Assembly: GCA_026936325.1 (NCBI GenBank)
Contig: JAPTHN010000001.1
Location: forward strand, 7,142,560-7,206,559
Direction of reading: 5' to 3'
DNA from: Platynereis dumerilii
Lineage: Eukaryota > Annelida > Polychaeta > Phyllodocida > Nereididae
Length of the DNA: 64,000 bases
Shown piece by piece: positions 46,631-58,375 of the stretch (position 1 is its first letter; each line of letters starts with the position of its first letter). The notes beneath the pieces were generated by a model that saw nothing but the letters and a program-made list of their open reading frames with translations, was not told the origin of the DNA and searched no databases. A program made the translations under genes and the position numbers.

Positions 46631-47356
46631 TGTATATATAGAGGGTTATTAAAGAAAATTGCTTGGCATGCAAACCCAATTTCTACATATTTCAGTGTGT
46701 TATTTTACATCTTAAGACATTATTGGATAAATCTGTCTTTTAATTCATTTTAAAATTCACTCCAATTGTATTTTTAGCATTTTAAAGAAATATTGTTTAG
46801 GGGGTAAAAGTGGAGACACTGTGTCTGTGCTGCATTGTACCCCTCCCCTCCTGCCATTCATGTTATGTAACATTGTGTCACTAATCCTCTCCAGTGACCA
46901 AAGCTAGGAACAAAGGAGCACAAAAGCAGTGCACAGCACCCTCAGCTTTTTAACAAATTTTCTTTTTTTCTTAGAAATATGTCCAAACTGCATTGACACC
47001 AACTTTGTAGTTTTATATTGAACAAATAAAGAAATTTCCAATTTAAATAAAAAATTTAGGCCAAGTAGAAGCTGAGATATGACTTTTGTAACCCATACAG
47101 GCTGTACACAGAGTTGGGACATGTTTCTTTTGTTTTGTTTTTCTTTACAGCTATTGTTATTCTTCAAAGTTTGACCAGCATTAAACCTTTGTATTAACTA
47201 GCAAATTGCTTAGTCTTAAAAGATATATATATACTGGCATAAACCTTGTTTTAGTCTTACTATTTACAATGGTTTTGGTTGGAGACATCTTATCTATAAT
47301 TTATGTTTTTAGACCCATATTCCATATTTGTAATTTATGATAAGAATAGCTAAGAC

Positions 47357-47366
47357 TAGATAGATG

Positions 47367-47460
<94 letters not shown>

Positions 47461-47530
47461 CAGACACATGTAGATAGATAGATAGATAGATATATATAGA
47501 AAGATAGATTGATAGATGCATACATAGATG

Positions 47531-47585
<55 letters not shown>
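47357..47585. repeat. TAGA microsatellite, two long runs
   Basis: Nearly pure TAGA repeats at about 47,357-47,460 and 47,527-47,585 are separated by a degenerate TAGA-rich stretch. The Ser/Ile/Tyr/Leu-repeat frames on the minus strand are artefacts of the repeat. Confidence 0.97.
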
Positions 47586-48384
47586 CAACATGTCATCCAA
47601 GATTCAGACATATTGTCTTAGTATCAAAAACACCGAAATTCAGCAAATGGGACTGAATGTGTCACTTTACAGAGCTTTTTGTCGTTTTTATTGTTTTTTG
47701 GACCTACAATCTGACTGTCGCCTGGCCCTGGTTGTTTGTATTATCTATTTGCAAGGTTGTTCCAGTGTTTGATTGGAAGCTGCTTTATTAGAATTATTCT
47801 TCTAGGTTACATGTAGGCCTATTGGAGCTAATATTTGAAATGACACTAAATAAAGATAGCTAAAATTATATAATTTAGTGCACAGTAAGCTTTGGAGCAA
47901 ATTCTCTGTGTTTTTCCGTGATTGTTCCTGCTTCATCAGTCATATTTTCCCCGACATCAATTGCATTTATTGCTGCGTTAATGGAATCCTTAAACTGACT
48001 TTAACAGATTTTTTTAATAAAAAAAGGTCTCTTTCCATTTGTTATCACTTATCACAGATTCAACCAAATTTCTCGTTTGTATCCGAAGTTAAAGGGTGCA
48101 ACCTGGTATAAAACCAGGGTGGTTTGATTGACTGATCTGCTGATTGAATGATTGCTTAATTAATTGTTTGACTGACCGATCAAATAATTAATTTCCTTGT
48201 GCAACTGGATTTTAATATTGCATTAATAACATAAAGTATTTGTACATTACTATTAGATCTGTAGATTTTATAGAATGGGTGTAGACAAATTTCAGTCATA
48301 TCCAATAAATTCTAATTTTAAAATTAATGAAATTTTAAAAATGAACTTCTGTATGCAATAAAAGAACAGTATTCTTAAGATGGA

Positions 48385-48597
48385 TGGATGTTTGGGGCTT
48401 TACATCCTGTATTTACACACTTGGTAGGCTAATTAATTAGGCCAGGAAGAGGGCACTGCAATGAGGCAAAGGATGATTGAAACAGCCATCCAACATACTA
48501 GGCCCAGGTAACCCGGCAAGAGCTGGATTCGAACCCTGGACCCAGCGATTGGCAGTCCAGCAAGCTACCACTAGACCAACCCTCCCCGCTCAAAACC
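48385..48597 (-). mobile_element. tRNA-derived SINE
   Basis: On the minus strand the head reads TGGTCTAGTGGTAGC (A box, within 48,564-48,578), then a central ACTGCCAAT loop region, then B box GGTTCGAATCC (48,525-48,535). The body continues to about 48,385 with CCTGGCCTAATTA and an inverted ACATCCTGTATTT word; the latter also occurs near 51,850, possibly a tail relic. It lies within the 4-kb insertion. The SINE differs from the one at 21.8 kb. Confidence 0.8.
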
Positions 48598-48935
48598 CTG
48601 TCTTTGTTTACAAATCAAGTATTGCTTAGGTTTTTTTTAACTGTATTTAAGTGTCTGCTCTGCAGTTACGGAAAGTCAGGGAAACTCATGAAAAACATTG
48701 CGGTGATGGAAATTCAACAAATTACCAAAACAAATTTCGGCCTTGATTCTTGCTTAAATTTTTACAGATTTTCATTATGGCACTTGCTGTGACCTGGTGG
48801 AAACAGACATCAATTTAAAGTTTTTAGGGACCTTGCCCCCTCAAAGCCCGTGCCTCCTGAGGGCCACTTGATTTCACTGCCTCCAGAATACCCACTGATT
48901 AGCTGAGGGTATGCTGCTGCGCAGCCTATGTTTAC

Positions 48936-50652
48936 TTTTAAAGTAATCATGCATTTGAACAAACAAAACCTTTTCAAAAATTTTAGAAATGGTAGGTAAC
49001 ACAGAAATTGGCCTGTAATTTTTTATATCTGATTCAGGACCCTTTTTATAAACTGGAGTTATTTTGGCTATTTTTAATTTGTCTGGAAATATACCACTGT
49101 TAAGTGTCTGATTAATTATTATCAGTAGAGGTTCAATAATTGTACCCTTAATCTTTTTCAGTAAGATTGAAGAAATATTATCATATCCGAAGCTGGTTTT
49201 AGATTTTATTTTGTTAATCATACCATCTAACTCATTAATTGAAATTTCTCTAAACTGAAAAGTTGAATTTATCGGAGGAAATAGATATTTACTAAAATCA
49301 AGTGACGGGGGAAGAGCACTACCTGATGTCAAGGAGGAGCCTATTTCAGTAAAAAATGTATTGAATGCATTGGCAATTGTTGTTTTGTCAGCCACATTTG
49401 TACCATTGATTTTAAATATTTCAACTACTTTATGTTTATTTTTCGTTCGATTGACTATTTCTTTAATAGTTTTCCATGTGTTCTTTATGTCATGTTTGAA
49501 CTGCTCGAACTGGCTGTGATAGTAAAGTTTTTTAGCAGCACGGATTGTCTTTTTCAAGATATTATTATAAGTGTTAAGATTGGTTTTAAGCTGATTGTAA
49601 AGGGTTGATGATACTGGTGTTTTCTTTAATGTGAGATACAGTTTGTCACGGAAGGCAATTGAATTTAAAATTGCCTTGGTTATCCATTTAGTTTTTTTAA
49701 ATTTATGCTTATTAAATTTTAGAGTTCTAGTTGGCATATTCTTTTGCATTCCTTCTGAAAGAATTTTAGCCAGTAAATTGTAATTTCTGTTTGGATCAGC
49801 TGTTGCCCCCCTGTCCAGTTGTTCTACTATGTTTTGAGAAGTGAGATATTCCTTGAAAGCCTCAATTGCTTCATCACTTTGGGTAGTTATAGTAACATAT
49901 TTTGGATGGGATTTAGGTAATGCAAAATAATCTAGACAGACAAAATAAGGTTGATGATCAGAGATTTTGTGTGTTAACACGCCAGAGGTGGTCTGAGAAA
50001 AACTATGTGATATTTTACAAAAGAAATTATCTATCAGAGTGCCAGTATTTCTTGACAAACGTGTGGGTACAGTAATTTTAGGTATAAAGCCAGCACTATG
50101 AATAGATTCAAAAAACTCATTTATGACATGCCTTTCATTTATTTTAAGCAAATCGATATTAAAGTCACCTGTAAGAATTATTTCTCCATGCAAGTTAGAG
50201 ATGACAGAGTTAAGTTCCTCAATAAAGGTGACATAATTTTCAATGAGTTCACGAGGCGGGCGATATATATTACCAAAAATAACATTTTTTTCTTTGATTT
50301 TAACTCTGACAAATTGTCCTTCCCAGGTTTTTGATGGACTGACATCAATATTCAAAACCTGACAAGGAATTTCATCTCTAATATAAATGGCAAGTCCACC
50401 ATGGGGAGTAACCGTATAAGGTTGAGAAATCAAAGTATAATTGCTAATCTCAAACATGGAAGTATTCCTTTCATAATTAACCCAGGTTTCTTGTAAAAAT
50501 ATAATTTCAAACGTACTGTTATTTATGGATAGTTGTTCTAGAAAAACTTTTAATTGATCTAACTTGGCGCTCAGACTCTGAGTGTTGAGGCTCAAACATT
50601 TAAACACATTCGTTTTACTTCTCAAAACATCAACTAGCATTTCGTTGTCCAT
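48936..50652 (-). pseudogene. LINE endonuclease and N-terminal RT, 5' half, intact frame
   Basis: An uninterrupted frame of over 570 residues. Endonuclease motifs in order are CLSLNTQSL (active-site Asn), FLQETWV (Glu), NIYRPPREL, GDFNIDLL (Asp/Asn), TLIDNFF and KISDHQPYF (Asp/His), all conserved. A basic linker follows, then the RT lead-in: FGYDNISSILLKKI, NSGIFPDKLKIAKITPVYKK, and NYRPISVLPTISKIFEKV. The LINE sequence ends at DYFKSK at 48,936, where the insertion begins. The start ATG at 50,650-50,652 is the first in this frame I can support, but the frame stays open further upstream to about 50,713. Confidence 0.92.
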
Positions 50653-50713
50653 ATATGGAGAATGACTCAGTAACTGAGGTTCTTCTTCAGATATTTCATT
50701 TTTGGGTCCTTGG

Positions 50714-51966
50714 AATTCATTCCAAGACCATTGTCGTCAGCTTCATTTCCTGTGAACAGGCAAGTTGGTGTACTCACTAAAACATTTCACAGACAGAATG
50801 ACAACCCCAACAGATATGCCCTTGTGATCAAGATGGTGCTTATGCACCCCTGGCTACAATATTGTGCTTATCAGTGCTCAAATTTTCTTCTATTAAACAT
50901 ATTTCTTCTGAGCTGTCAGCACTTCACACAAAAACTGGTTTCTGTATACACACCAAGAGTTGGACTGTGCTGCCCTCTTGTGCATAGTCACAATATACTG
51001 CTTTCTTATACCTAACTTGATAGATTGCTGTCTACAACTGTAGAAAGTGTATATGCTGATGACCCAGTCAGGTTACTCAAGATTTCTTGATCAAGAGACA
51101 TACTTAAATTAATAAATAGAACTGCACCCAGTACATAATTAACCCGAAAACACCAGGGTCATAAATCAAAGTGGTTTCATAATAGCCTCCAAATGATAAA
51201 TAAACTGCTGACCTCAGATGTATGATTAAAAAACTATTGGAATAAAAAAGAATCATGTGAATCAGGGGTGAAGTATGATGTGATTCACACATGGAAAAAG
51301 ATGACAATTGGTGTAAGTAAGTGCTCCAAAGTGTCATTTCAAATTACACTACTTCAGATGGTTATTTATATATTCATATACGATAATGTCAACTTAATTT
51401 TTTTTTTTTTGAATAGCAAATCATCATCACGGAAATCAAAGAAGAAAAGTTTAAACAAATCATAACAATGTTTAGTTTGGACAGGCAAATTGATAAAACA
51501 AAGGTTAATTAATGTTTCAATGCAGGTAAATCAGATAATATCCCAATTATATACACATCCTCCAAACTTAAGTTATAAAAATCATAAAAAGAAATCAGAA
51601 CAAAAAATTATTCAAAACATTACAATCACATGTGGAAACAATCTGTTGCAAAATCAGCAAGACCCACAAAAAAGTTATATACATAGTTCCGAGCTGTGTA
51701 TGATTTCGAATGATCAATTGTCCATAGATCATGCATCCGTTATTGATCACGAAACGACGTAGTACATTACTTTTCCATTAACAACAAAAATATATATATA
51801 TAAATATTAGTGGCTCATTGCATGGCTAAGAATGAGGCTGATGCAGCTTATATCCTGTATTTTTGCACTTGCCTGGCATAATAATGAAGTTCAGATGGGA
51901 GCACAGTAAGAAGGATTGCCACACTATTGGCAATAAAATTCTGGTCTCAGAGGTTAGTAACTTGAG
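50714..51966. other. No gene seen (inside the TTAA unit)
   Basis: AT-rich sequence upstream of the LINE; it may include the LINE 5' UTR. A possible SINE tail fragment lies at about 51,835-51,875. No other structure. Confidence 0.5.
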
Positions 51967-53470
51967 TGCACACAGCGAGCTTGAACAAACTTTGGGGTTA
52001 AAAAAATTGACCAAGAAAGCGACTAGCACAGTGATGTAGAGGAAGATGAGACAAACATTTTGATATTTCAAACGAAAAAATCTGTTGGGAATTTTTTGAG
52101 ATATTTGAGTTGTTAAAAACTTTTTATTTATCACACCCTATTGTTAGCATGGAATCTCCATCTAAAAATGATCAAAACTGCCCATTTTTCCTTTATGGTT
52201 TATCTAAGATAAAAGTCATTATTCAGAAGTAAAAATACGCAGTCATTGCCACAAGAGCAAGTACATACCACCTCATTCAGACTGACAGGGCCTGTCAGTG
52301 AGGGTGTGATAAACCTATAACAGTAAACATTTCTCAGAAAATTTATAAAATATGTTTATTTGCCAGGTGGCCTCAGTTTCATCATTCTGGTGAATAATTG
52401 TAGTAGAAGCTACCTCACTTTTGAACTCTATGGTGTATTATTGAGATTTTTATGAGTGTTTTACGAAATTTCATCACTGTGAAACGAGTACTTTTGCAAC
52501 CATGTAAACTGTAGCCAATGTTGAGTGAATCATCAGAAAACGCACATATAGAATGTTTGGAAGCATTTAGTTAAGTATGGAGTAAAATACTTTGACATTG
52601 CAGTCTTAATGTGTAATAGATGTACATGTTTGCATTAACTACATTTTCACATAATTTACTGAATTAATGCTATTTTATGTTGTTCTATGCAATTAAAGAT
52701 TGGTTGATTTTGGATGCCTGATAACCTACATCAACATTAAACACCCAACATCCTTTTTAAGTACTCAAAATACATTAAGCATGAATATTACTGTTTATTT
52801 ATAGCTTTTAATCTTATTTTTGTCTTTTTGTCCAATTGCAAAGACTTTTCATGTAATATCAGGGGATTCAACTTCATAGTGAAGCAGATACTTACAAACA
52901 TTCTATGAGTGCATTGTCTGATAATTTACTCAACTGTCTATCCTTTTACATTGTTATGAAATGGTCGCTTCATGGTGTCAAAATTTGTGATAAAATGCAC
53001 AAAAAACCAACAAGACCTGTTCCAATGAGATGATGAGATCAAATTTGCTAAAATTATTTACCAGAATTATGCAACTAACACAACCTGGTATTGCAAACAT
53101 TTTCTCAGGCCTTTAACCAGAAATGTTAGCCGTTATAGGTTTATCACACCCTGTCAGTCTGGATGAAGTGGTAGATACTTTCTGCAGAGACAATGACTGC
53201 ATATTTTTACCTCTGAATAATGACTTTAAATCTTGGATATTACCTAAAAGGAAAAATGGACAGTTTTGATCACTTTTTCATGGAGAAACATGCTAAGAAT
53301 AGGGTGTGATAAATAAAAAATCTAAAACTCAAATTTTTCAACAAATTCCCAACAGATTTTTTCGTTTGATACATCAAAATGTTCGTCTGACCTTCCTCTA
53401 CATCATTGCGCTAATCGTTTTCTTGGTCAAGTTTTTTAACCCCAAAGTTTGTTCAAGCTCGCTGTGTGCA
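51967..53470. mobile_element. 1.5-kb element with roughly 370-bp inverted arms
   Basis: The left arm 51,967 to about 52,350 and the inverted right arm about 53,108-53,470 share long blocks: TGCACACAGCGAGCTTGAAC, AAAAAATCTGTTGGGAATTT, TTTATCACACCCTAT, GTCATTATTCAGAGGTAAAA and others. The 760-bp middle has no open frame. Each arm encodes an outward-reading short frame that starts MINKK and contains IPNRFFRL and FNPKVCSSSLCA. No target duplication is visible, so the true ends may lie slightly outside. Confidence 0.8.
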
Positions 53471-53559
53471 ACCACTGATTACCGCCAAATAGCCTATGAA
53501 AAAAAATTGAAATATTGGCCACAATACACTGTCATCTGATATTTGCAAAAGTGTGAAAA

Positions 53560-54430
53560 ACAAACTTTCTGACTTTAAGAACTCCAGAGTAAAGGAATTA
53601 CATTCAAAATTTAAAATATAAATGAAAAATCTCTGATTGACAATTTCATGTAACTTGCAGGCATAATTTCCACCATATTGGCAGTCATATTGAATAAATT
53701 CTTCTGAAAGTATTAAAAATGAGATCTCTGACCCTTTAAACCCTAGAATAGAGGTACTGGATGAAAAAATGAACGAAAACTGACAATTTCATTCATGTGC
53801 AAGCCATATTTGCAGTAATATAGGGTGCCATCTTGGTTTGCTTGATGTAACAGAATCAAAAATGTGTCTTCTAGGCATTTAAGCCCTATATTAGAGATAC
53901 CACACAAAAGTAAATTGAGGAAACTTAAAAAAAATTGTCAATTTTAAAGTAAATTGAGGCAACCTCAAAAAATTGTCAATTTTATGTAAATGGCGGCCAT
54001 TTTTGGTGACCATTTTGGCAGCCATCTTAGATTGATAAATGTGAAAGTGTCAAAAATGAAGTCTATGACCTTGAAAACCGTGGATTAGAGGTATCACATC
54101 AGAAAATTGCATGAATATTCTCCAAATTACGAATAATTGAAAATTTGAAATTCCATTTGGAGGCCATTTTGGAATCTTTACCAGTGAAATTCCAAAAGGA
54201 GTATACCAAATTTTATTGACTGAATGGACAGTTGACATGTTTGTCTTCACTACCCTTTTATTCACATTGTTAGGTTGAGACCCTCAGATTGGCAATTGGC
54301 CATCAAATATGACCTTTTTTCCATAAATCAGTATTTTTGAAAAAATGGGCAAAGAGGCTTTTGCAATCGAGTTACTATACATCCTATAAGACTAGGACAA
54401 AAAATATCGTACGTGGCCTTGAAAACCATG
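53560..54430. repeat. Roughly 145-195-bp tandem repeat, about five diverged units (right subterminal)
   Basis: A recurrent block (TCTNTGACC, then TTNAANCC, then ATTAGAGGTA) appears near 53,573 (weak), 53,725, 53,870, 54,065 and 54,415 (weak). It is accompanied by CAATTTCATGTAA and CCATNTTGGCAGCCAT words. A short local duplication at 53,915-53,970 adds a second AAGTAAATTGAGG. Confidence 0.7.
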
Positions 54431-56207
54431 TGTATGCCCTATCTGATGCTATGTTTCTTTAAGCTGTAACATGTGCCGTTCAGAAGATATTGTCCATTGA
54501 AATTCAGCAAAATCTGAAATTTCCAAATTCTCTCCGGGAACAATTTTGCTTATTTTGCTTAATATCTTAGGCATGTCCTATCACAACAACCAAATGAAAT
54601 TTTTTCGAATGCTTCAAGATTTGTCTTAGTGAGACCATATTCATTCACATTGAAAAGTTTCAAGTGATTCCACCGACCCCCACAGCAAGCCAAATCCTCG
54701 ATTTTCTCTGTCACTGGCTCTTAAATGCAATAATCAGCAATTTGACATCAGATAAAATTTGTAGGCTGTTTTCTTCATCTCAATTTTCTAACGGAAGATT
54801 TTTATTTCTCAGGCCACATATCTAATTTTAGAAAAGAAGAATCCACTTATTTCACAGTTGTGGGAAAAAAAGTAACGATCTCTAGCTGCCAGAAAAATCT
54901 AAAACTTCTCCATAGGCCTGCACCAGGCCCTTATAATATAGTCACTGGCATCGTAAGAAATTTTGTGGTTATACATAGATGTCATTGTCTTATTTTGATT
55001 TGAAAAAATGCTTCAAATTTATGTTATTTATTAGGTAAAAACTATTACAGGCAATAAATAATGGCTGGCTTACAAGCTGCTCTCAAGGTTGCTACAAAAC
55101 AATGTGTTTATGTTTATACATGTAATACTATATTGCTTGTCACATCAATGATCTTTCAAAGGCAACAAGAAATTTTTAAATAGCTTTTATCCTTCTGCAG
55201 TTAAAATTCTCAAATCCAGTCACGTGCTGTGATATTCTGATGTGACACTGATGTTTTTAATTCGTTCTAGTCTTACGTTTTGTAAATTGAAAATTGTTTT
55301 TATCATCTAGATGGTGCTGTGTTAAATACAATATCTGATGCATATTTTTTTACGCATATAATATTAGCTGAATAAATATATACTTTCTTACAGAAACCTT
55401 TCACTTATTTGGGAATGACCTCCGATATTTTGTATATCGTTTATGTGCAAAAAAAAAACAACAACAAAAAAACAGAACTTAAAATACTAAATCTTAATCA
55501 TTCAATGTCCTTTCTCCTTATACTGAAATGTATCAATTGACCAGATAAGTAACACAGCAATGAGGCCCAACCCAATGGAATCTTCAACTTTACTTAAAAG
55601 TGACCCATCTTCGGAAAAGGAACAAGTGAAGAAACTCAGAAAAGGTTAGCAGGCCAATTTAGTGCATAGTACCTTTGAATATTCTAGTGACAATTAAGAC
55701 AAGACTATCAGGTTTGGGCCTGTTGTCAGCATGGATATTTGCATTGCAATATAGCCAAATCACAATTTTGCAAAAATAAATTTCACAATGCAAATAGCTG
55801 GTGGATCTCATATTATCATGATAAAGATATGTCAATTCGAAGAAAGCTCAGGAAACAAGGTGTAGGCCTTATATTGCTTTTCTTCCTCTTCACTAAGGAG
55901 AAATCTGAGCCCAAAGTTAATTTGTCATCGGAGGATTCCTTTCCTCAGCTTAGATTTGACACAGAATATCCGAAAATCTAATGCTGCTTCGGTATCACAA
56001 GTAATAAGGGATAGGCAGGCTATTTCGCCTGTGTGGGGGTTATTTGAAATTGATATGTATGAACCAAAGGAATAGTAGTGAATATTGTATATTGACACCA
56101 TGATGAACAAGATTAGAACAGTATTGATTACGAAATCCTATATACTGTCAATGTAATTTTCTATGACCTAGAAAAATGGAGAAGTGAAAGCAACTTTATG
56201 GTAATCA

Positions 56208-56415
56208 TGGACGTATCTGAGCGGGTGGCAGAGGAACAGTTACCCCCCCCCCCCCAAAAACTTTGAGAAAAGACCCGTGTAAAATAAATATTAGTGAAAA
56301 TCAGTGGTTTCCGTGCAATTTCAAACACATGTTATAAAATATGGATCATGAAGTTCGGGCAATTGTGGCTTCCCTCCACCTCAAAATTCCGCTCACAGTA
56401 CTTACGCCCATGAAG
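56208..56415. mobile_element. hAT-type MITE, copy in duplication B
   Basis: The ends read CATGGACGTATCTGAGCGG and, inverted, CATGGGCGTAAGTAC. The first matches the CATAGGCGTATCGGAGGGG end of the copy at 63,002. It occupies the same position as the degenerate copy at 28,335-28,545. It contains a C-run and the shared ATAAAATATGGATCATGAA block. Confidence 0.75.
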
Positions 56416-57090
56416 AATGATAATTGTAGAATCCACCCCCATTTGGAAAGAAAAAAATCGAAGTGAATGAAAGCTCCCTTTCTTTGGTTTTGAAGAAGCC
56501 GCCAATTTACATTGTGTGTCATCGGTTATTGTCTTTACTGTCAGTCAATTTGATATGTGCAGAGGATGTACTGTTGCGCTGTAAAAATTGCACTTTGTGA
56601 TTGTCACACTGATGATTTGCCATGGTCCAAGCGTCATTTTCAATAGCTTAAATTCAGTTTCAGAAGACTTCAGATTCAGATTCAGATATTTTTTATTCGA
56701 CCAAACTTTAACAAACATAGTCTGCAAAGAGCTCTAATGAAACAGTATTTCCAGGGTCTGCTGTTCGCATGAAATTTGATTATATGTGAATATGCAGAAC
56801 ACAATTTCCACACTCTAAATAGCAACTCTACACCTTTAATTTACATTCTTACCTTTCTGCACCAAAACTTTCAGTTATCATGCCTATTGTTTGGCCCTGT
56901 TTGTATTGAATGTGTATATAAATAAATGCCATTTCTGAATAAAAGAATTCCACCAATGTCACGAGTGTGATCGATGGACAAAACAGAACCTGTATTGTTT
57001 GTACAATGGAGCTGAAATATTAGTAGATTATTGGTTCTATCACATATATCATAAATCATTTAGCATTTCTAAAGTAAATTTTATACTTAA

Positions 57091-57498
57091 GGGACCGTTC
57101 AGAATTTATGACTGGGGGGGGTGGGAGTTTTGCTGGAACTTCCCGTCAAAAATTGATACCCCCCCTTGAATTTCATGCGGATTTTTAGTACCCCACCCTT
57201 AGGTTTCACGCGTATTTTTAGTACCCCCCCCCTCGACATACAAAGCAATACACACATATATACTGTTATACATGGCCCCGCGTACAAATTTGCGTCATTT
57301 CGCAGACTTTTGCATGGAAAAAACACCAAATAAGATGAGTTTATGCGTGTTTTTTTACATTTTTTCTTTGTTAAAATTTCTTACCCCCCCTTGGAAGTGT
57401 TGTCAAAAATTAATAACCCCCCTTAAAACACGTGTGAAAACTTAGCACCCCCTCGGCCAAAACTCCCACGCCCCCAGTCATAAATTCTGTACGGTCCC
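57091..57498. mobile_element. PIF/Harbinger-type MITE, 408 bp, private to copy B
   Basis: The ends read GGGACCGTTCAGAATTTATG and, inverted, GGGACCGTACAGAATTTATG. Inverted similarity continues for over 40 bp (GACTGGGGG, GTGGGAGTTTTG). TAA is duplicated at both borders (57,088-57,090 and 57,499-57,501), the TWA target of Harbinger elements. Copy A has no such insertion between about 30,715 and 30,760. The middle contains repeated TTTTTAGTACCCC words. Confidence 0.9.
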
Positions 57499-58375
57499 TA
57501 AATATTTAGTTTTGACCGGCGAGCGATCTGCGTGTGAATTTTTGTGGCAGAGTATGAGCGTCACTTGCCCGAATTTTATAATTCTAATTTTAAACAAAAT
57601 ACCCTGAGAACAATTGATGTTTAATGATGAGAATATGATCATCTGTATGCCCAAATCTTTATTGTTTCCAATTTTTTTCGGGGGCCAGAGACTGTCCCCC
57701 TGCCCCCTCTGGGATACCTATGACATGGCCAGAACCATCTTAGAGCTTTTGAAGAAAAACAAGTGTATCTTGCTAAACTTAGAAGACTAGATAGAATAAT
57801 TATCATAGAATGCTGTGGGTCAAAATTTCCAGTTATGCCTAGTTCCCAGTGAATTGCACGTAAAATGTATTGTTCCAAGGGTCACACTTGGTAGAAGTTA
57901 TGCCACAATGTGAACACAACATTGAGATTTTTTTAACAATGTTGTGACAGCATTGCCTCAATGTCGCTAGCGTAAGATTGTGACAACGTCATTTCCACCT
58001 TACTATCCTATGCAATTTACATGAACAATTCGATTGCTGCTGTTTAATTTAACGAGGGGATATTTTACACAAATGTCATTCAAAGGAATGTTGGTAGATA
58101 TGGGGGTGGTACAATGTATTTCACCATTATTTCCATTGCTGTAAATACTGCAGTGTAACTGCAGAAATTTGAGCCAAAATCTTCGTTGTCACAGAGGATT
58201 GATTTACTTAGCTGAAATATGACACTGAAAAGAGGCATACTCATATTCATGTGACATTGCTTGACTTTCAACAGAAGACCCATGGTAGAAACTTGAAAGA
58301 GGGCTTGTTATAATGAATTTGAGGCAGATTATATATAGTATATGTTCTTAAAGCCCATAACTGCACAAGTACCAC

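Larger units (their letters stand above)
44964..48930. mobile_element. 3,967-bp insertion with unlike, hairpin-bearing ends
   Basis: Flanked by TTTAC on both sides (44,959-44,963 and 48,931-48,935) inside the LINE frame, so both borders are exact to within the duplication. The left end begins CCTCGGCAATG and contains the 22-bp perfect palindrome at 44,965-44,986 (TCGGCAATG, TATA, CATTGCCGA). The right end finishes GCTGCGCAGCCTATG with the 10-bp palindrome GCTGCGCAGC. The ends share only CNTNGGC. A GCGGGCGG-type run follows the left end (45,021-45,052), then tandem repeats. The interior contains a SINE and TAGA arrays but no coding sequence. Family not recognised. Confidence 0.82.
43525..50713 (-). 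mobile_element. CR1/L2-like LINE, split by a 4-kb insertion
   Basis: The 5' half (about 50,713-48,936) encodes the endonuclease and start of the RT. The 3' half (44,958-43,888) encodes the rest, followed by a 3' UTR ending in a TCTG repeat tail (43,525-43,550), typical of LINE 3' ends. The halves join in frame once the insertion and one copy of TTTAC are removed: the junction reads DYFKSKNLYYVSQYGFR. Apart from that insertion and an internal deletion in the RT the frame is open, so the copy is fairly young. It sits inside the TTAA unit. Total LINE length is about 3.2 kb. No ORF1 is recognised upstream. Confidence 0.9.
39796..54720. mobile_element. 14.9-kb TTAA-flanked unit with 29-bp terminal inverted repeats
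   Basis: The left end (39,796) and the inverted right end (54,720) both begin GAGCCAGTGACAGAGAAAAT and continue with GAGGATTT after one mismatch. That is 28 of 29 identical. TTAA lies directly outside each end (39,792-39,795 and 54,721-54,724). Copy A lacks the insertion between 26,920 and 26,930. Both subterminal zones are tandem-repeat arrays (40,180-41,160 and 53,560-54,430). No transposase is visible. The interior has accepted a LINE (itself interrupted), a long inverted-repeat element and probably a 0.6-kb element; without these the core is about 5.6 kb. TTAA targets fit piggyBac or Kolobok; the end sequence does not let me choose. Confidence 0.82.

Noticed and set aside
47301-47600. Ser/Ile/Tyr/Leu repetitive protein
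   Set aside because: Pure consequence of the TAGA microsatellite.
16860-48600. tRNA genes at the A/B-box sites (16.9, 21.8 and 48.5 kb)
   Set aside because: Cloverleaf pairing, especially the acceptor stem, is not maintained and each is followed by a SINE body.
39796-54720. Polinton/Maverick on the basis of a 15-kb length and inverted ends
   Set aside because: Ends are only 29 bp and flanked by TTAA rather than a 6-bp duplication, and no polymerase, integrase, protease or capsid-like sequence is visible.
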